Source: Zetaproteobacteria bacterium
GTDB taxonomy: Bacteria > Pseudomonadota > Zetaproteobacteria > Mariprofundales > Mariprofundaceae
Assembly: GCA_021545625.1 (NCBI GenBank)
Contig: JAJRVH010000056.1
Location: forward strand, 1 to 11,184
Reading direction: 5' to 3'
DNA: 11,184 nucleotides
Positions 1 to 6,866 of this stretch are shown piece by piece (within the stretch, counting starts at the first letter, position 1; the number at the start of each line of letters is the position of its first letter). Made by a program: the position numbers and the translations under genes. The notes under the pieces were generated by a model. The model worked only from the letters and a program-made list of their open reading frames with translations. It was not told where the DNA came from and ran no database searches.

Positions 1-1392
1 AAATATGCACCGGTCGCCGAGCGTATTGCGCACTTCAACGAATTCGTCGAATTGCCAAAGGACATGGCCACCCAGGGCGCGCGCTGCATGGATTGCGGCA
101 TTCCCTTCTGCCATAACGGCTGCCCGATCAACAACATCATCCCGGACTGGAATGATGCGGTATATCGCGGCCAGTGGCGCGAAGCGCTGGATATCCTGCA
201 CTCGACAAACAACTTTCCGGAATTCACCGGTCGCATCTGTCCGGCGCCCTGCGAGGAGGCCTGCACGGTCAACCTGATCAGCGATGCGGTAACGATCAAG
301 AACATCGAGCTGGCGATTGTCGAGAAAGGCTGGCAGGAAGGCTGGATCACGCCGCAGATCGCGGCCGAGAAAACCGGCAAGCGCGTGGCCATTGTCGGTT
401 CCGGACCGGCCGGCCTTGCCTGCGCCCAGCAGCTGGCCCGCGTCGGCCACGAGGTCATCGTATTCGAGAAGAACGATCGCATCGGCGGCCTGATGCGCTA
501 CGGTATTCCGAACTTCAAGTTCGACAAGAGCGTGATCGACCGGCGCATGGCCCAGATGCGCGCCGAGGGTGTGGAGTTCCGTGTCAACTCGCATATCGGT
601 GGCAATATCCCGGCCAGCCAGCTGGTGGAGGAATTCGACGCGGTCGTGCTGGCCGCCGGTTCCGAAAAACCGCGCGATCTGGATGTGCCGGGACGCGATC
701 TGAACGGCATCCATTTCGCGATGGAGTTCCTGACCATCACCACCAGGCGCGTGCTCGGCGACGACATCCCCGAAGATGAATTCATCTCGGCCAAGGACAA
801 GCATGTCGTCGTGATCGGCGGCGGCGATACCGGCAGCGACTGCATCGGCACATCCAACCGGCATGGCGCCCGCTCGGTGACGCAGCTGGAAATCCTGCCC
901 AGACCGCCCGAACATCCGGACAAACTCGTCACCTGGCCGGAATGGCCGAACAAGCTGCGCACCTCCACCTCGCAGGAAGAAGGCTGCGAACGCCAGTGGT
1001 GCGTTTCGACCAAGCGCTTCATCGGCGATGAAAACGGAAACGTCAAGGCGATCGAGTGCGTGCGCGTGGACTGGCAACAGGAAAACGGACAATGGAAGAT
1101 GCATGAAATCGAAGGCAGCGAGTTTACGCTGCCGGCCGATCTGGTGACGCTGGCCATGGGCTTCGTCCACCCGGTTCACGAAGGCATGCTCGAAGAACTG
1201 GGCGTGGACAAGGACGGGCGCGGCAATGTCTCGGCCAACACCGACGACTACCGCACCAGCCTCGACAAGGTGTTCGCGGCCGGCGATGCCCGCCGCGGCC
1301 AGTCGCTGGTCGTCTGGGCCATCCGCGAAGGCCGCCAGTGCGCCCGCGCGGTGGACGAGTACCTGACGGGCGAAAGCGTACTGCCCCGCTAG
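1..1392 (+). CDS. gltD: Glutamate synthase (NADPH) small subunit, 5'-truncated by window edge
   Basis: This is the small (beta) subunit of glutamate synthase, which passes electrons from NADPH through FAD and Fe-S clusters to the large subunit for making glutamate from glutamine and 2-oxoglutarate. The frame is open from base 1, and family-like residues (ERIAHFNEFVELP) precede the first possible internal start, a TTG at 52, so the true start lies upstream. 463 residues are visible; the family is usually about 470-490, so only a few residues are missing. Cysteine motifs CMDCGIPFC (from base 85) and CPAPCEEAC (from about 238) are the Fe-S ligands. GSGPAGLACAQQLA (about 397-438) is the FAD dinucleotide fold, GGGDTGSDC (about 817-843) the NADPH fold, and FAAGDARRGQSLVVWAIREG (about 1273-1332) the C-terminal FAD motif. 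gltB would be expected upstream but is not in view. A terminator follows closely. Confidence 0.96.
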   Translation, partial: KYAPVAERIAHFNEFVELPKDMATQGARCMDCGIPFCHNGCPINNIIPDWNDAVYRGQWREALDILHSTNNFPEFTGRICPAPCEEACTVNLISDAVTIKNIELAIVEKGWQEGWITPQIAAEKTGKRVAIVGSGPAGLACAQQLARVGHEVIVFEKNDRIGGLMRYGIPNFKFDKSVIDRRMAQMRAEGVEFRVNSHIGGNIPASQLVEEFDAVVLAAGSEKPRDLDVPGRDLNGIHFAMEFLTITTRRVLGDDIPEDEFISAKDKHVVVIGGGDTGSDCIGTSNRHGARSVTQLEILPRPPEHPDKLVTWPEWPNKLRTSTSQEEGCERQWCVSTKRFIGDENGNVKAIECVRVDWQQENGQWKMHEIEGSEFTLPADLVTLAMGFVHPVHEGMLEELGVDKDGRGNVSANTDDYRTSLDKVFAAGDARRGQSLVVWAIREGRQCARAVDEYLTGESVLPR

Positions 1393-1428
1393 GGCCTGTT
1401 CCTTCAACCCCTTTGTACACCATGATCC

Positions 1429-1453
1429 GGGCCGCTCGACGAGCGGCCCTTTT
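1429..1453 (+). terminator. Intrinsic terminator after gltD
   Basis: A perfect 9-bp inverted repeat, GGGCCGCTC / GAGCGGCCC, with a 3-base loop (GAC) is followed at once by TTTT. It begins 36 bases after the gltD stop and ends about 50 bases before the next start, so it should separate gltD from the HPP-cmoAB unit. The T tract is short, so some read-through is possible. Confidence 0.82.
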
Positions 1454-1502
1454 CGATTCGCTCCGCTTTACTCGCCGGCGCAACCGGTAAAGAGTATCGG
1501 GC

Positions 1503-2675
1503 ATGCATCTTATCGGGAAGATCGCCGGCGCCCTCACCTCCCGCCAGTCGCAGGAGGAAATGGCCCTTTCCTCGCTCGGGGCCGTGATCGGCATCGCACT
1601 GGTCGCGTGGATCAGCCACCATCTTGTCGGCGGCGCCGAGCTGCCCTATATCGTCGCCTCGATGGGGGCGGCGGCCGTACTGCTGTATGCCGCGCCGCAC
1701 AGCCCGCTGACCCGACCGTGGTCCTTTGTCGGCGGCCATCTGATCTCGGCCGTGGTCGGCGTCAGCTGCGCCCACTGGGTGACCGATCCCTTTATCGCAG
1801 CAGGACTGGCCGTCGGCCTGGCCATCTTTGCGATGCATCAGCTCAACTGCCTGCACCCGCCCGGCGGCGCAGCGGCCCTGGTGGCGGTCGTCGGCGGCGA
1901 CCAGATCCACGCACTGGGCTATCTCTATGTCCTGATACCGGTCGCTCTGAACGTGCTGATTCTCGGCGTCTCCGTCTGGCTGACGCGACGCCTGATCGCA
2001 CTGCGCCAGAAACGACGCAGGCCCTTCATGCCGGAGATCATAGACGAGGACGCCGAGGAACTGCCGGGCGGCATGCCGTTCTCCGAAACCGACCTTGTCC
2101 ATGCCCTGCAGCAGATCGACACCTATATCGATGTCACGATCGGGGATCTGCAGGATATCTACGCCCGCGCCACGGCGCAGGCCCACCGGCGCCTGCTCAA
2201 GGACCGGCCGTGCAGGGATGTCATGAGCCGCCAGGTGGTGGCCGTCGAGTTCGGCGATCATCTTCAGGACGCATGGAGACTGATGCAGCAACACCACATC
2301 AAAAGCCTGCCCGTGATCAATCGCGCGCGCCGCATGATCGGCATCATCACGCTCGGGGACTTCAGACGGGCCGCCGCCGAATTCCCGGACGACACGCTCG
2401 AACAGCGCCTGCAGACCCTGATTGCACCGACTCCGGGTATCAGCTCCAGCAAGGCCGAGGTGGTCGGCCAGCTGATGAGCAAGGACGTGATCACGCTCCC
2501 CGAAAACGCCCCGCTCAGTGAAGCCGTGGCGATCTTCAGCGAACGGCATATCGGCCATATACCGATCCTGAACGACGAGCATCGCCTGTGCGGCATGCTG
2601 TCGCGCAGCGATATCGCGCGCCTGCTGCGCGGGCCCGCAGACAGCGGCATGAATGACGCTGGCGTGGACAAGTAA
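1503..2675 (+). CDS. HPP-family integral membrane protein with two C-terminal CBS domains
   Basis: This 390-residue protein has a hydrophobic N-terminal half (about residues 22-160, roughly 4-6 membrane segments) holding the signature LHPPGGAAAL (117-126) that names the HPP family. A charged linker (about 163-235) leads to two CBS domains, about 236-292 (MSRQVVAVEF ... SLPVINRARRMIGIITLGDF) and about 322-376 (LMSKDVITLPENAPLSEAV ... HIPILNDEHRLCGMLSRSD). CBS pairs usually bind adenine nucleotides and gate the attached module. HPP proteins of cyanobacteria and chloroplasts have been linked to nitrite transport; the substrate here is unknown. The ATG at 1503 has only a weak AAAGAG sequence 8 bases upstream. 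An ATG at 1560 has AGGAGG in front but only 2 bases away, so I prefer 1503. cmoA follows after 23 bases with no terminator, suggesting cotranscription. Confidence 0.88.
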   Translation: MHLIGKIAGALTSRQSQEEMALSSLGAVIGIALVAWISHHLVGGAELPYIVASMGAAAVLLYAAPHSPLTRPWSFVGGHLISAVVGVSCAHWVTDPFIAAGLAVGLAIFAMHQLNCLHPPGGAAALVAVVGGDQIHALGYLYVLIPVALNVLILGVSVWLTRRLIALRQKRRRPFMPEIIDEDAEELPGGMPFSETDLVHALQQIDTYIDVTIGDLQDIYARATAQAHRRLLKDRPCRDVMSRQVVAVEFGDHLQDAWRLMQQHHIKSLPVINRARRMIGIITLGDFRRAAAEFPDDTLEQRLQTLIAPTPGISSSKAEVVGQLMSKDVITLPENAPLSEAVAIFSERHIGHIPILNDEHRLCGMLSRSDIARLLRGPADSGMNDAGVDK

Positions 2676-2698
2676 CGGAAACGATTCATATTTCGGGC

Positions 2699-3409
2699 AT
2701 GGACCGGGACTCGATCTACACCTCAGACATCCACCCAGACGGCTTCTGCTTCGACGATGCCGTCGCGCGCGTGTTCGCCGACATGATCGAACGCTCCGTG
2801 CCCGGCTACGGACTGACCCTGCAGATGATCGAGCTGCTCGCCCACCAGCATGCCAGGCCGCACAGCCGCCTGTACGATCTGGGCTGCTCGCTGGGCGCCT
2901 CGACGATGGCGCTGGCGAAAGGCGCGGCCGGCCGCCACTGCAGCATCATCGGCGTGGACAACTCGCCGGCCATGGTCCGGCGTTGCCGGCAACGGCTGGC
3001 CGGCGAGAAGGTGGACATCCGCTGCGAGGATATCCTGGAGACAGAACTGCGCGACGCATCGGTGGTCGTGCTGAACTTCGTGCTGCAATTCATCGCTCCG
3101 GAGCGGCGCCCCGCCCTGCTGAACGCCATCCGTCAATCATTGCAACCGGGCGATATCCTGATTCTGTCCGAAAAGATCGCCTTTGCCGATGCCGCCGAGC
3201 AACAGCGCCAGATCGCGCTGCACGAGGCATTCAAGCGCGCGCACGGCTATTCGGACATGGAGATCAGCCGCAAGCGCAATGCGCTGGAAAACATACTGCT
3301 GCCGGAAACGGTCGATATCCACCACTGCCGGCTGCGCGAGGCGGGCTTTTCCGCCTCGCATACCTGGTTCCAGTGCTTCAATTTCGCCTCGCTGGTCGCC
3401 TTCGCCTGA
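2699..3409 (+). CDS. cmoA: Carboxy-S-adenosyl-L-methionine synthase CmoA
   Basis: CmoA converts S-adenosylmethionine and prephenate into carboxy-SAM, the donor used by CmoB to build the 5-oxyacetic acid side chain on uridine 34 of wobble-reading tRNAs. The 236-residue product matches the family along its whole length (E. coli form about 247). It has RSVPGYGLTLQMI (32-44), the SAM-binding motif I YDLGCSLGAST (59-69), GVDNSPAM (85-92), VVVLNFVLQF (122-131), the family stretch KRAHGYSDMEIS (179-190) and the C-terminal WFQCFNFASLVAFA (223-236). The ATG at 2699 is the only ordinary start in the frame, although no good ribosome binding site precedes it. It may depend on translation from the HPP gene 23 bases upstream. 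The stop shares its last base with the cmoB start. Confidence 0.97.
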   Translation: MDRDSIYTSDIHPDGFCFDDAVARVFADMIERSVPGYGLTLQMIELLAHQHARPHSRLYDLGCSLGASTMALAKGAAGRHCSIIGVDNSPAMVRRCRQRLAGEKVDIRCEDILETELRDASVVVLNFVLQFIAPERRPALLNAIRQSLQPGDILILSEKIAFADAAEQQRQIALHEAFKRAHGYSDMEISRKRNALENILLPETVDIHHCRLREAGFSASHTWFQCFNFASLVAFA

Positions 3410-4386
3410 TGACGTACTTCGACCGGCAGCAACTGGATGACATGCTACGGAACTGGCTGCCCGACGAAAGAATCCTCCCTCTGGCCGGGATCGTCGAAGA
3501 TGCCTGGCGCAGGGCCGCCCGCCATGGCGATTTCGAACGCTGGCAACGGGCGCTGCAAAGCATGCCCGATGTTCGGAATGCGATATACGATACGGACCGC
3601 GATTGCCTGCGCATCGGCCGGCCCGGAGATCTCGACGAAGAACAGCGGGCAACGCTGCTGGCCGCGCTCGGCGAGCTGCATCCGTGGCGCAAGGGACCGT
3701 TCGAGTTCTTCGGCATCCATATCGATACCGAATGGCGCTCGGACTGGAAATGGCGGCGCCTGCAGCACGATATTGCACCGCTGCATGGCCGCCGCGTGCT
3801 CGATGTCGGCTGTGGCTCGGGCTACCACTGCTGGCGCATGCGTGGCGCCGGCGCGGAGCTCGTGATCGGCATCGATCCGACCATCCTGTTCGCGATGCAG
3901 TTTCAGGCCGTGCAGCGCTACATCCGCGACGCACAGGTGCAGCACTGGCCGGTCAGCATCGACGAGATGCCCAGGCTGCCCTTCGACAGCGTCTTCTCGA
4001 TGGGCATCCTGTATCATCGCCGCTCACCGCTCGACCATCTGCTGCAGTTACGCTCCCTGCTGCGCGATGGCGGCGAGCTGATTCTCGAAACGCTGGTCGT
4101 CGAGGGAGACGAACGCGCCTGCCTGCTGCCGCCGGGCCGCTATGCGAAGATGCGCAATGTCTGGTTCATTCCGTCCGTGGACATGCTCCGAGTCTGGCTC
4201 GGGCGTTGCGGCTTCGGCGATATCCGCCTGATCCACTGCGGACCGACCAGTGTACGGGAACAGCGTTCGACCTCATGGATGCGCTTCGAATCGCTGGCCG
4301 ATTATCTCGATGCGGACGATCCGTCCAGAACCGTCGAAGGCCATCCGGCTCCGCTGCGGGCCATCCTCGCAGCCACGCGCCAGTAA
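3409..4386 (+). CDS. cmoB: tRNA U34 carboxymethyltransferase CmoB
   Basis: CmoB uses carboxy-SAM from CmoA to carboxymethylate 5-hydroxyuridine at tRNA position 34, giving cmo5U. The 325-residue product is the family length (E. coli about 323). Motifs in order are HPWRKGPFEFFGI (91-103), EWRSDWKW (108-115), the methyltransferase motif LDVGCGSGYH (131-140), GIDPT (154-158), FSMGILYHRRSPLDHL (196-211), RYAKMRNVWFIPS (244-256) and DPSRTVEGHPAPLRA (304-318). K95, Y202 and R317 align with the lysine, tyrosine and arginine reported to hold the extra carboxylate in the E. coli enzyme. The start is set by the TGATG overlap with cmoA. The same frame stays open upstream through cmoA, but that part shows no CmoB homology and is not part of this gene. 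Confidence 0.97.
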   Translation: MTYFDRQQLDDMLRNWLPDERILPLAGIVEDAWRRAARHGDFERWQRALQSMPDVRNAIYDTDRDCLRIGRPGDLDEEQRATLLAALGELHPWRKGPFEFFGIHIDTEWRSDWKWRRLQHDIAPLHGRRVLDVGCGSGYHCWRMRGAGAELVIGIDPTILFAMQFQAVQRYIRDAQVQHWPVSIDEMPRLPFDSVFSMGILYHRRSPLDHLLQLRSLLRDGGELILETLVVEGDERACLLPPGRYAKMRNVWFIPSVDMLRVWLGRCGFGDIRLIHCGPTSVREQRSTSWMRFESLADYLDADDPSRTVEGHPAPLRAILAATRQ

Positions 4387-4417
4387 AAAGGGCAGCCGGA
4401 CTCCGGTCCGGCTGCCC
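4385..4417 (-). terminator. Strong intrinsic terminator of the propeller operon, overlapping the cmoB stop
   Basis: A perfect 12-bp stem, GGGCAGCCGGAC / GTCCGGCTGCCC, with a 4-base loop spans 4390-4417. Read on the minus strand it begins 18 bases after the stop of the downstream propeller gene and is followed by TTTTT (4389-4385). On the plus strand no T run follows, so termination of cmoB from this hairpin would be weaker. The T tract includes two bases of the cmoB TAA. Confidence 0.88.
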
Positions 4418-4435
4418 CTGATGCACGGGGGCCGC

Positions 4436-5503
4436 TTATTTTCCTGCCGGCAGCGCCACACTCCAGATATGGAAGCCACCCGTGCTCCCCTTCACCTGAT
4501 GGCGCGCCCTTTCCTCCTTGCCGATCTTGCGATCCGAATGGAAATACACGCGTCCGTTCGCGGCCACGCTCGGCGCTCCGTCGCGCGCCTTGTCCAGCGT
4601 CAGGCGCGACAGGTTCTGGCCCCGGACATCGATGGCCCAGACATCCCAGTTGCTCTTGCCGGGATGACGCATATCGGCATTGCCACGGTTCGAGGTAAAC
4701 ACGATCCACTTGCCGTCCGGGCTCCAGGCCGGCTGCACATCGATGGAACGCTCATCGGTCAGCTGCATCAGATCCGAACCGTCCGTGCGCATCAGGAACA
4801 GATGCATGCTGCGCCCGGCCGGCATCGAGAAAACCACCCTGCCGCCATCCGGCGACAGTGCCGGATTGACGCCAACGCTGAGATCCGTTTCGACGCCATC
4901 CCGGCTGATACGAACGATATGCGGCTGAGCATGATCAAAGCTCCAGTTCACGAAGGCATCGCGATGGCCGGCGGTGCCGCTTCCCTGTCTGCCACTGGCG
5001 GCAAACAGCCGCACCGCAATCATGCTGCCGTCGGGCAACAAAGCCGGCTGCAACAGCTCGCCGTTCAGGCGCAGCAACCGGTGCAGCACGCCCTGCCCGT
5101 CGGCAGCCTTGTCCCACAGCCCGAGACCACCGGCCCGCCCGGACAGGAAGCTGACGCGGTCGCTGCCCGACCAGAATACCGAGTCCAGCGCCCGGTTGTC
5201 ATCGGACACGACATTGATCGGGTCGCCGTTCTCCAGCAAACGCCGGGTCACAGCCAGATTCCTGTGCTTGCCCGAAATCACCAGCAGGAATTTTCCGTCC
5301 GGAGACACCTTCGGATACATCTCCGTCTCGCCCGGTTCCAGCGTCAGCAGCCGGGCCGAATCGGCAGGCTCGGCCATCCTACCCTGCGTCGCGGATGCAG
5401 GTTTATGACTGTTCAGCCAGTCCAGAAAGCCTTCGGCGCCGGCCAGCGCGGGCGTTGTGCACAGCGCCAGGGCCATGCCGATCGCCCATATGCGTTTCAT
5501 CAT
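4436..5503 (-). CDS. Exported TolB-like (PD40) beta-propeller protein, downstream copy
   Basis: This 355-residue protein begins with a signal peptide (MMKRIWAIGMALALCTTPALA, probable cut before G22). The LALC stretch is a poor lipobox, so a soluble periplasmic or secreted protein is likelier than a lipoprotein. WD40-like PD40 repeat motifs occur at SPDGK (67-71), PDGS (157-160), SPDGG (217-221) and SPDGK (261-265), with IVFTSNRGN (267-275) typical of TolB and DPP-IV-type propellers. I count about six blades and no catalytic domain. The start has AAAGGAGA 7 bases upstream. It lies 25 bp after a second propeller gene that shares its C-terminal layout (FHSDRK ... FHIWSVALP against FHSNRD ... WNLWQLKLN), so the two are probably ancient duplicates. 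It is not TolB itself: the TolB N-terminal domain and the tol-pal neighbours are absent. The specific function is unknown. Confidence 0.85.
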   Translation of the reverse strand: MMKRIWAIGMALALCTTPALAGAEGFLDWLNSHKPASATQGRMAEPADSARLLTLEPGETEMYPKVSPDGKFLLVISGKHRNLAVTRRLLENGDPINVVSDDNRALDSVFWSGSDRVSFLSGRAGGLGLWDKAADGQGVLHRLLRLNGELLQPALLPDGSMIAVRLFAASGRQGSGTAGHRDAFVNWSFDHAQPHIVRISRDGVETDLSVGVNPALSPDGGRVVFSMPAGRSMHLFLMRTDGSDLMQLTDERSIDVQPAWSPDGKWIVFTSNRGNADMRHPGKSNWDVWAIDVRGQNLSRLTLDKARDGAPSVAANGRVYFHSDRKIGKEERARHQVKGSTGGFHIWSVALPAGK

Positions 5504-5510
5504 GAAAAAA

Positions 5511-5518
5511 TCTCCTTT
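5511..5518 (-). promoter_or_regulatory. Ribosome binding site of the downstream propeller gene
   Basis: AAAGGAGA on the minus strand lies 7 bases before the first of two adjacent ATG codons (5503 and 5500) and favours the first. It sits in the 25-bp gap between the two propeller genes, supporting separate translation from one transcript. Confidence 0.8.
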
Positions 5519-5528
5519 GTCATCCGGA

Positions 5529-6632
5529 TCAGTTCAGTTTCAGCTGCCACAGGTTCCAGCCCGACACGGTGGCTGCCTGCGGCTTCTTCGGGTCGCGGTT
5601 GGAATGGAAGACCACCGTGTGCTCATCCATCCAGGCCGGGCCGCCGTCGGTGGCTTTCGGAGCATTGGTCAGGCGCTCGATGCGGTTCGTATTCAGGTCC
5701 ATCATATAGATCGACGTGCGCCGCACCTCACCCTCGCTGTCGCGGTTGGAGACGAACAGCAACTTGCTGCCGTCGGCATTCCAGGCGGGCTCGAAATCGC
5801 CATAGGGACTGCTGGTCAGCTGGATCAGTTCGCCGCCGGCGACGTCCTGCATCCAGATATCGTAGTTGCCGTCGGTTTCGCGCACGAAGGCGATGCGGCG
5901 CCCGTCGGGAGAAAGCGCGCCGTCAAAGGCGTTGTTGATCATGACCAGCTGGCTGGAGTGGCGATCGAAGATAAACAGCACGGGCGGATTGAACTTGTTC
6001 TTCTTTCCTTCCCGGGTCTTCGCATAGCCCTGCTTGTGGCGAAAGCTGTCGTAATCGTAAATGCGCCACTGCTGGCCGTGCAGCTCCCTGTGGCTGAGTC
6101 TGGGAAACTCGTTAAGCAGCTGATTGTGCCGGTTGTGCTCGAACGTCGAATCGAAGCACCAGGCACTGCCGTCGCGCGACGCATTCAGATGCTCCGGAAT
6201 CAGGCCACCGCTGAAAGTGGCCATATTGGCGATCGCCACATGCCCGTCGCCGTGCCCCTGCCACATCCAGGCCGAGATCGGTCCCAGACGGTTGCTGACA
6301 TAGCCGATCGAACCGTCCTCGACAGCCACGCCGAAGCGGATCGCCTCGTCGCGGACCACCGGCTGAATGCCGCGCGCGCCGGCCAGCGGCGAGTATTTCG
6401 ATACCCGCGCAATATTGTAGTTGCCGCCTCCGGCATAACGGCTGTATACCAGAAAGTCGCCGGCCACCGAGGGATAGGTCATATCGATGCGCTTGTCGGC
6501 AACCAGCGGGCTGACCGGATGCAGAGCCTGAGGAACAGCATCCGGCTTGCCCCAGCCGGCGGCGCCGGCGGCCAGCGGCTGCAGCGATATCAGCACGGCA
6601 GCGGAAAGCGCAATTTTCAATCGGCTTTTCAT
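5529..6632 (-). CDS. Exported TolB-like (PD40) beta-propeller protein, upstream copy
   Basis: This 367-residue protein has a signal peptide (MKSRLKIALSAAVLISLQPL then AAGAAG; cut near residues 23-26). Recognisable PD40 repeats lie in the C-terminal half: LSPDGRRIAFVRETDGNYDIW (240-260, first 20 residues most typical), PAWNADGSKLLFVSNRDSE (282-300) and PAWMDEHTVVFHSNRD (332-347). The N-terminal half looks like more degenerate blades (YPSVAGDFLVYSRY, 53-66; GSIGYVSNRLGPISAW, 107-122) and has a His- and aromatic-rich stretch (about 122-205). The frame is open upstream to 6731, but I take the ATG at 6632 because AAGGAGA lies 8 bases before it and a signal peptide starts there. It is the first gene of a two-gene operon. 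No enzyme motif is visible; a periplasmic binding or scaffold role is only an inference. Confidence 0.85.
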   Translation of the reverse strand: MKSRLKIALSAAVLISLQPLAAGAAGWGKPDAVPQALHPVSPLVADKRIDMTYPSVAGDFLVYSRYAGGGNYNIARVSKYSPLAGARGIQPVVRDEAIRFGVAVEDGSIGYVSNRLGPISAWMWQGHGDGHVAIANMATFSGGLIPEHLNASRDGSAWCFDSTFEHNRHNQLLNEFPRLSHRELHGQQWRIYDYDSFRHKQGYAKTREGKKNKFNPPVLFIFDRHSSQLVMINNAFDGALSPDGRRIAFVRETDGNYDIWMQDVAGGELIQLTSSPYGDFEPAWNADGSKLLFVSNRDSEGEVRRTSIYMMDLNTNRIERLTNAPKATDGGPAWMDEHTVVFHSNRDPKKPQAATVSGWNLWQLKLN

Positions 6633-6640
6633 CGTGAAAC

Positions 6641-6647
6641 TCTCCTT
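6641..6647 (-). promoter_or_regulatory. Ribosome binding site of the upstream propeller gene
   Basis: AAGGAGA on the minus strand lies 8 bases before the ATG at 6632. It fixes the start there and removes a spurious 33-residue N-terminal extension that would otherwise hide the signal peptide. Confidence 0.82.
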
Positions 6648-6717
6648 GTGAATCCAGAATGGAGCATCGCCCGGGGCGACGCGCGGCGAATCGTGGGCGG
6701 CCAATGGTAGTGCAAAC

Positions 6718-6731
6718 GTGATCCGGATCAC
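6718..6731. promoter_or_regulatory. Perfect CRP/FNR-type palindrome between the divergent propeller operon and ilvC
   Basis: GTGATCCGGATCAC is a perfect 14-bp palindrome. It holds both core half-sites of the CRP consensus (GTGA-N6-TCAC) and the spacing of an FNR site (TGAT-N4-ATCA). G rather than T as the outer base favours CRP or Vfr over FNR. Its centre is about 92 bp from the propeller operon start and about 149 bp from the ilvC start, so it could serve either promoter. The protein that binds it is inferred and is not encoded here. Confidence 0.55.
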
Positions 6732-6734
6732 AAG

Positions 6735-6763
6735 TTAACATCTTTTCACAGACGCTTTATGCG
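6735..6763 (+). promoter_or_regulatory. Possible ilvC promoter next to the palindrome
   Basis: TTAACA (6735-6740) matches five of six bases of a sigma-70 -35 box. The -10 is poor: TATGCG at 6758-6763 with a 17-base spacer. If used, transcription would start near 6770 and the palindrome centre would be about 45 bases upstream, close to a class II activator position. An alternative -10, TATAAC at 6844-6849, lacks a good -35 and would leave a very short leader. Both are weak guesses. Confidence 0.25.
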
Positions 6764-6860
6764 CACGCAATGCACACCCTTCCCCGGCAACCAAATAAGG
6801 GATGAATTCCGTCCGCAAACCATATATCCTGCGCCACCCTTTATATAACGATTACACAGC

Positions 6861-6866
6861 AAGGAG
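6861..6866 (+). promoter_or_regulatory. Ribosome binding site of ilvC
   Basis: AAGGAG lies 7 bases before the ATG at 6874. It decides against the in-frame ATG at 6802, which would add 24 residues unlike any ketol-acid reductoisomerase N-terminus. Confidence 0.88.

Noticed and set aside
1404..2582. A 392-codon minus-strand open frame opposite the HPP-CBS gene
   Set aside because: It has a His/Asp/Gln/Arg-rich antisense composition and no motif, and it crosses the gltD terminator.
2653..3408. An open frame running through cmoA in the cmoB frame, giving a 577-residue fused reading frame
   Set aside because: It starts inside the HPP gene, has the Arg/Pro/Ala-rich composition of an out-of-frame GC-rich stretch, and cmoA in the other frame matches its family throughout. 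CmoB proper starts at 3409.
4436..5503. Identity of the downstream propeller as TolB proper, or as a lipoprotein
   Set aside because: There is no TolB N-terminal domain and no tol/pal neighbours, and the LALC sequence is a poor lipobox beside a good ALA cleavage site.
5519..5532. A near copy (minus strand CTGATCCGGATGAC) of the intergenic palindrome between the two propeller genes
   Set aside because: It matches 12 of 14 bases, but the mismatches break the GTGA/TCAC half-sites and it overlaps the stop codon of the upstream gene, so chance sharing of ATCCGGAT is likelier.
4250..5938. Long plus-strand open frame (562 codons) across both propeller genes
   Set aside because: No recognisable domain and no plausible ribosome binding site. 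The minus strand has signal peptides, PD40 motifs and good ribosome binding sites.
5457..6710. Second long plus-strand open frame (417 codons) opposite the upstream propeller
   Set aside because: It mirrors the real minus-strand gene, has no family motif, and covers that gene's own ribosome binding site and signal peptide region.
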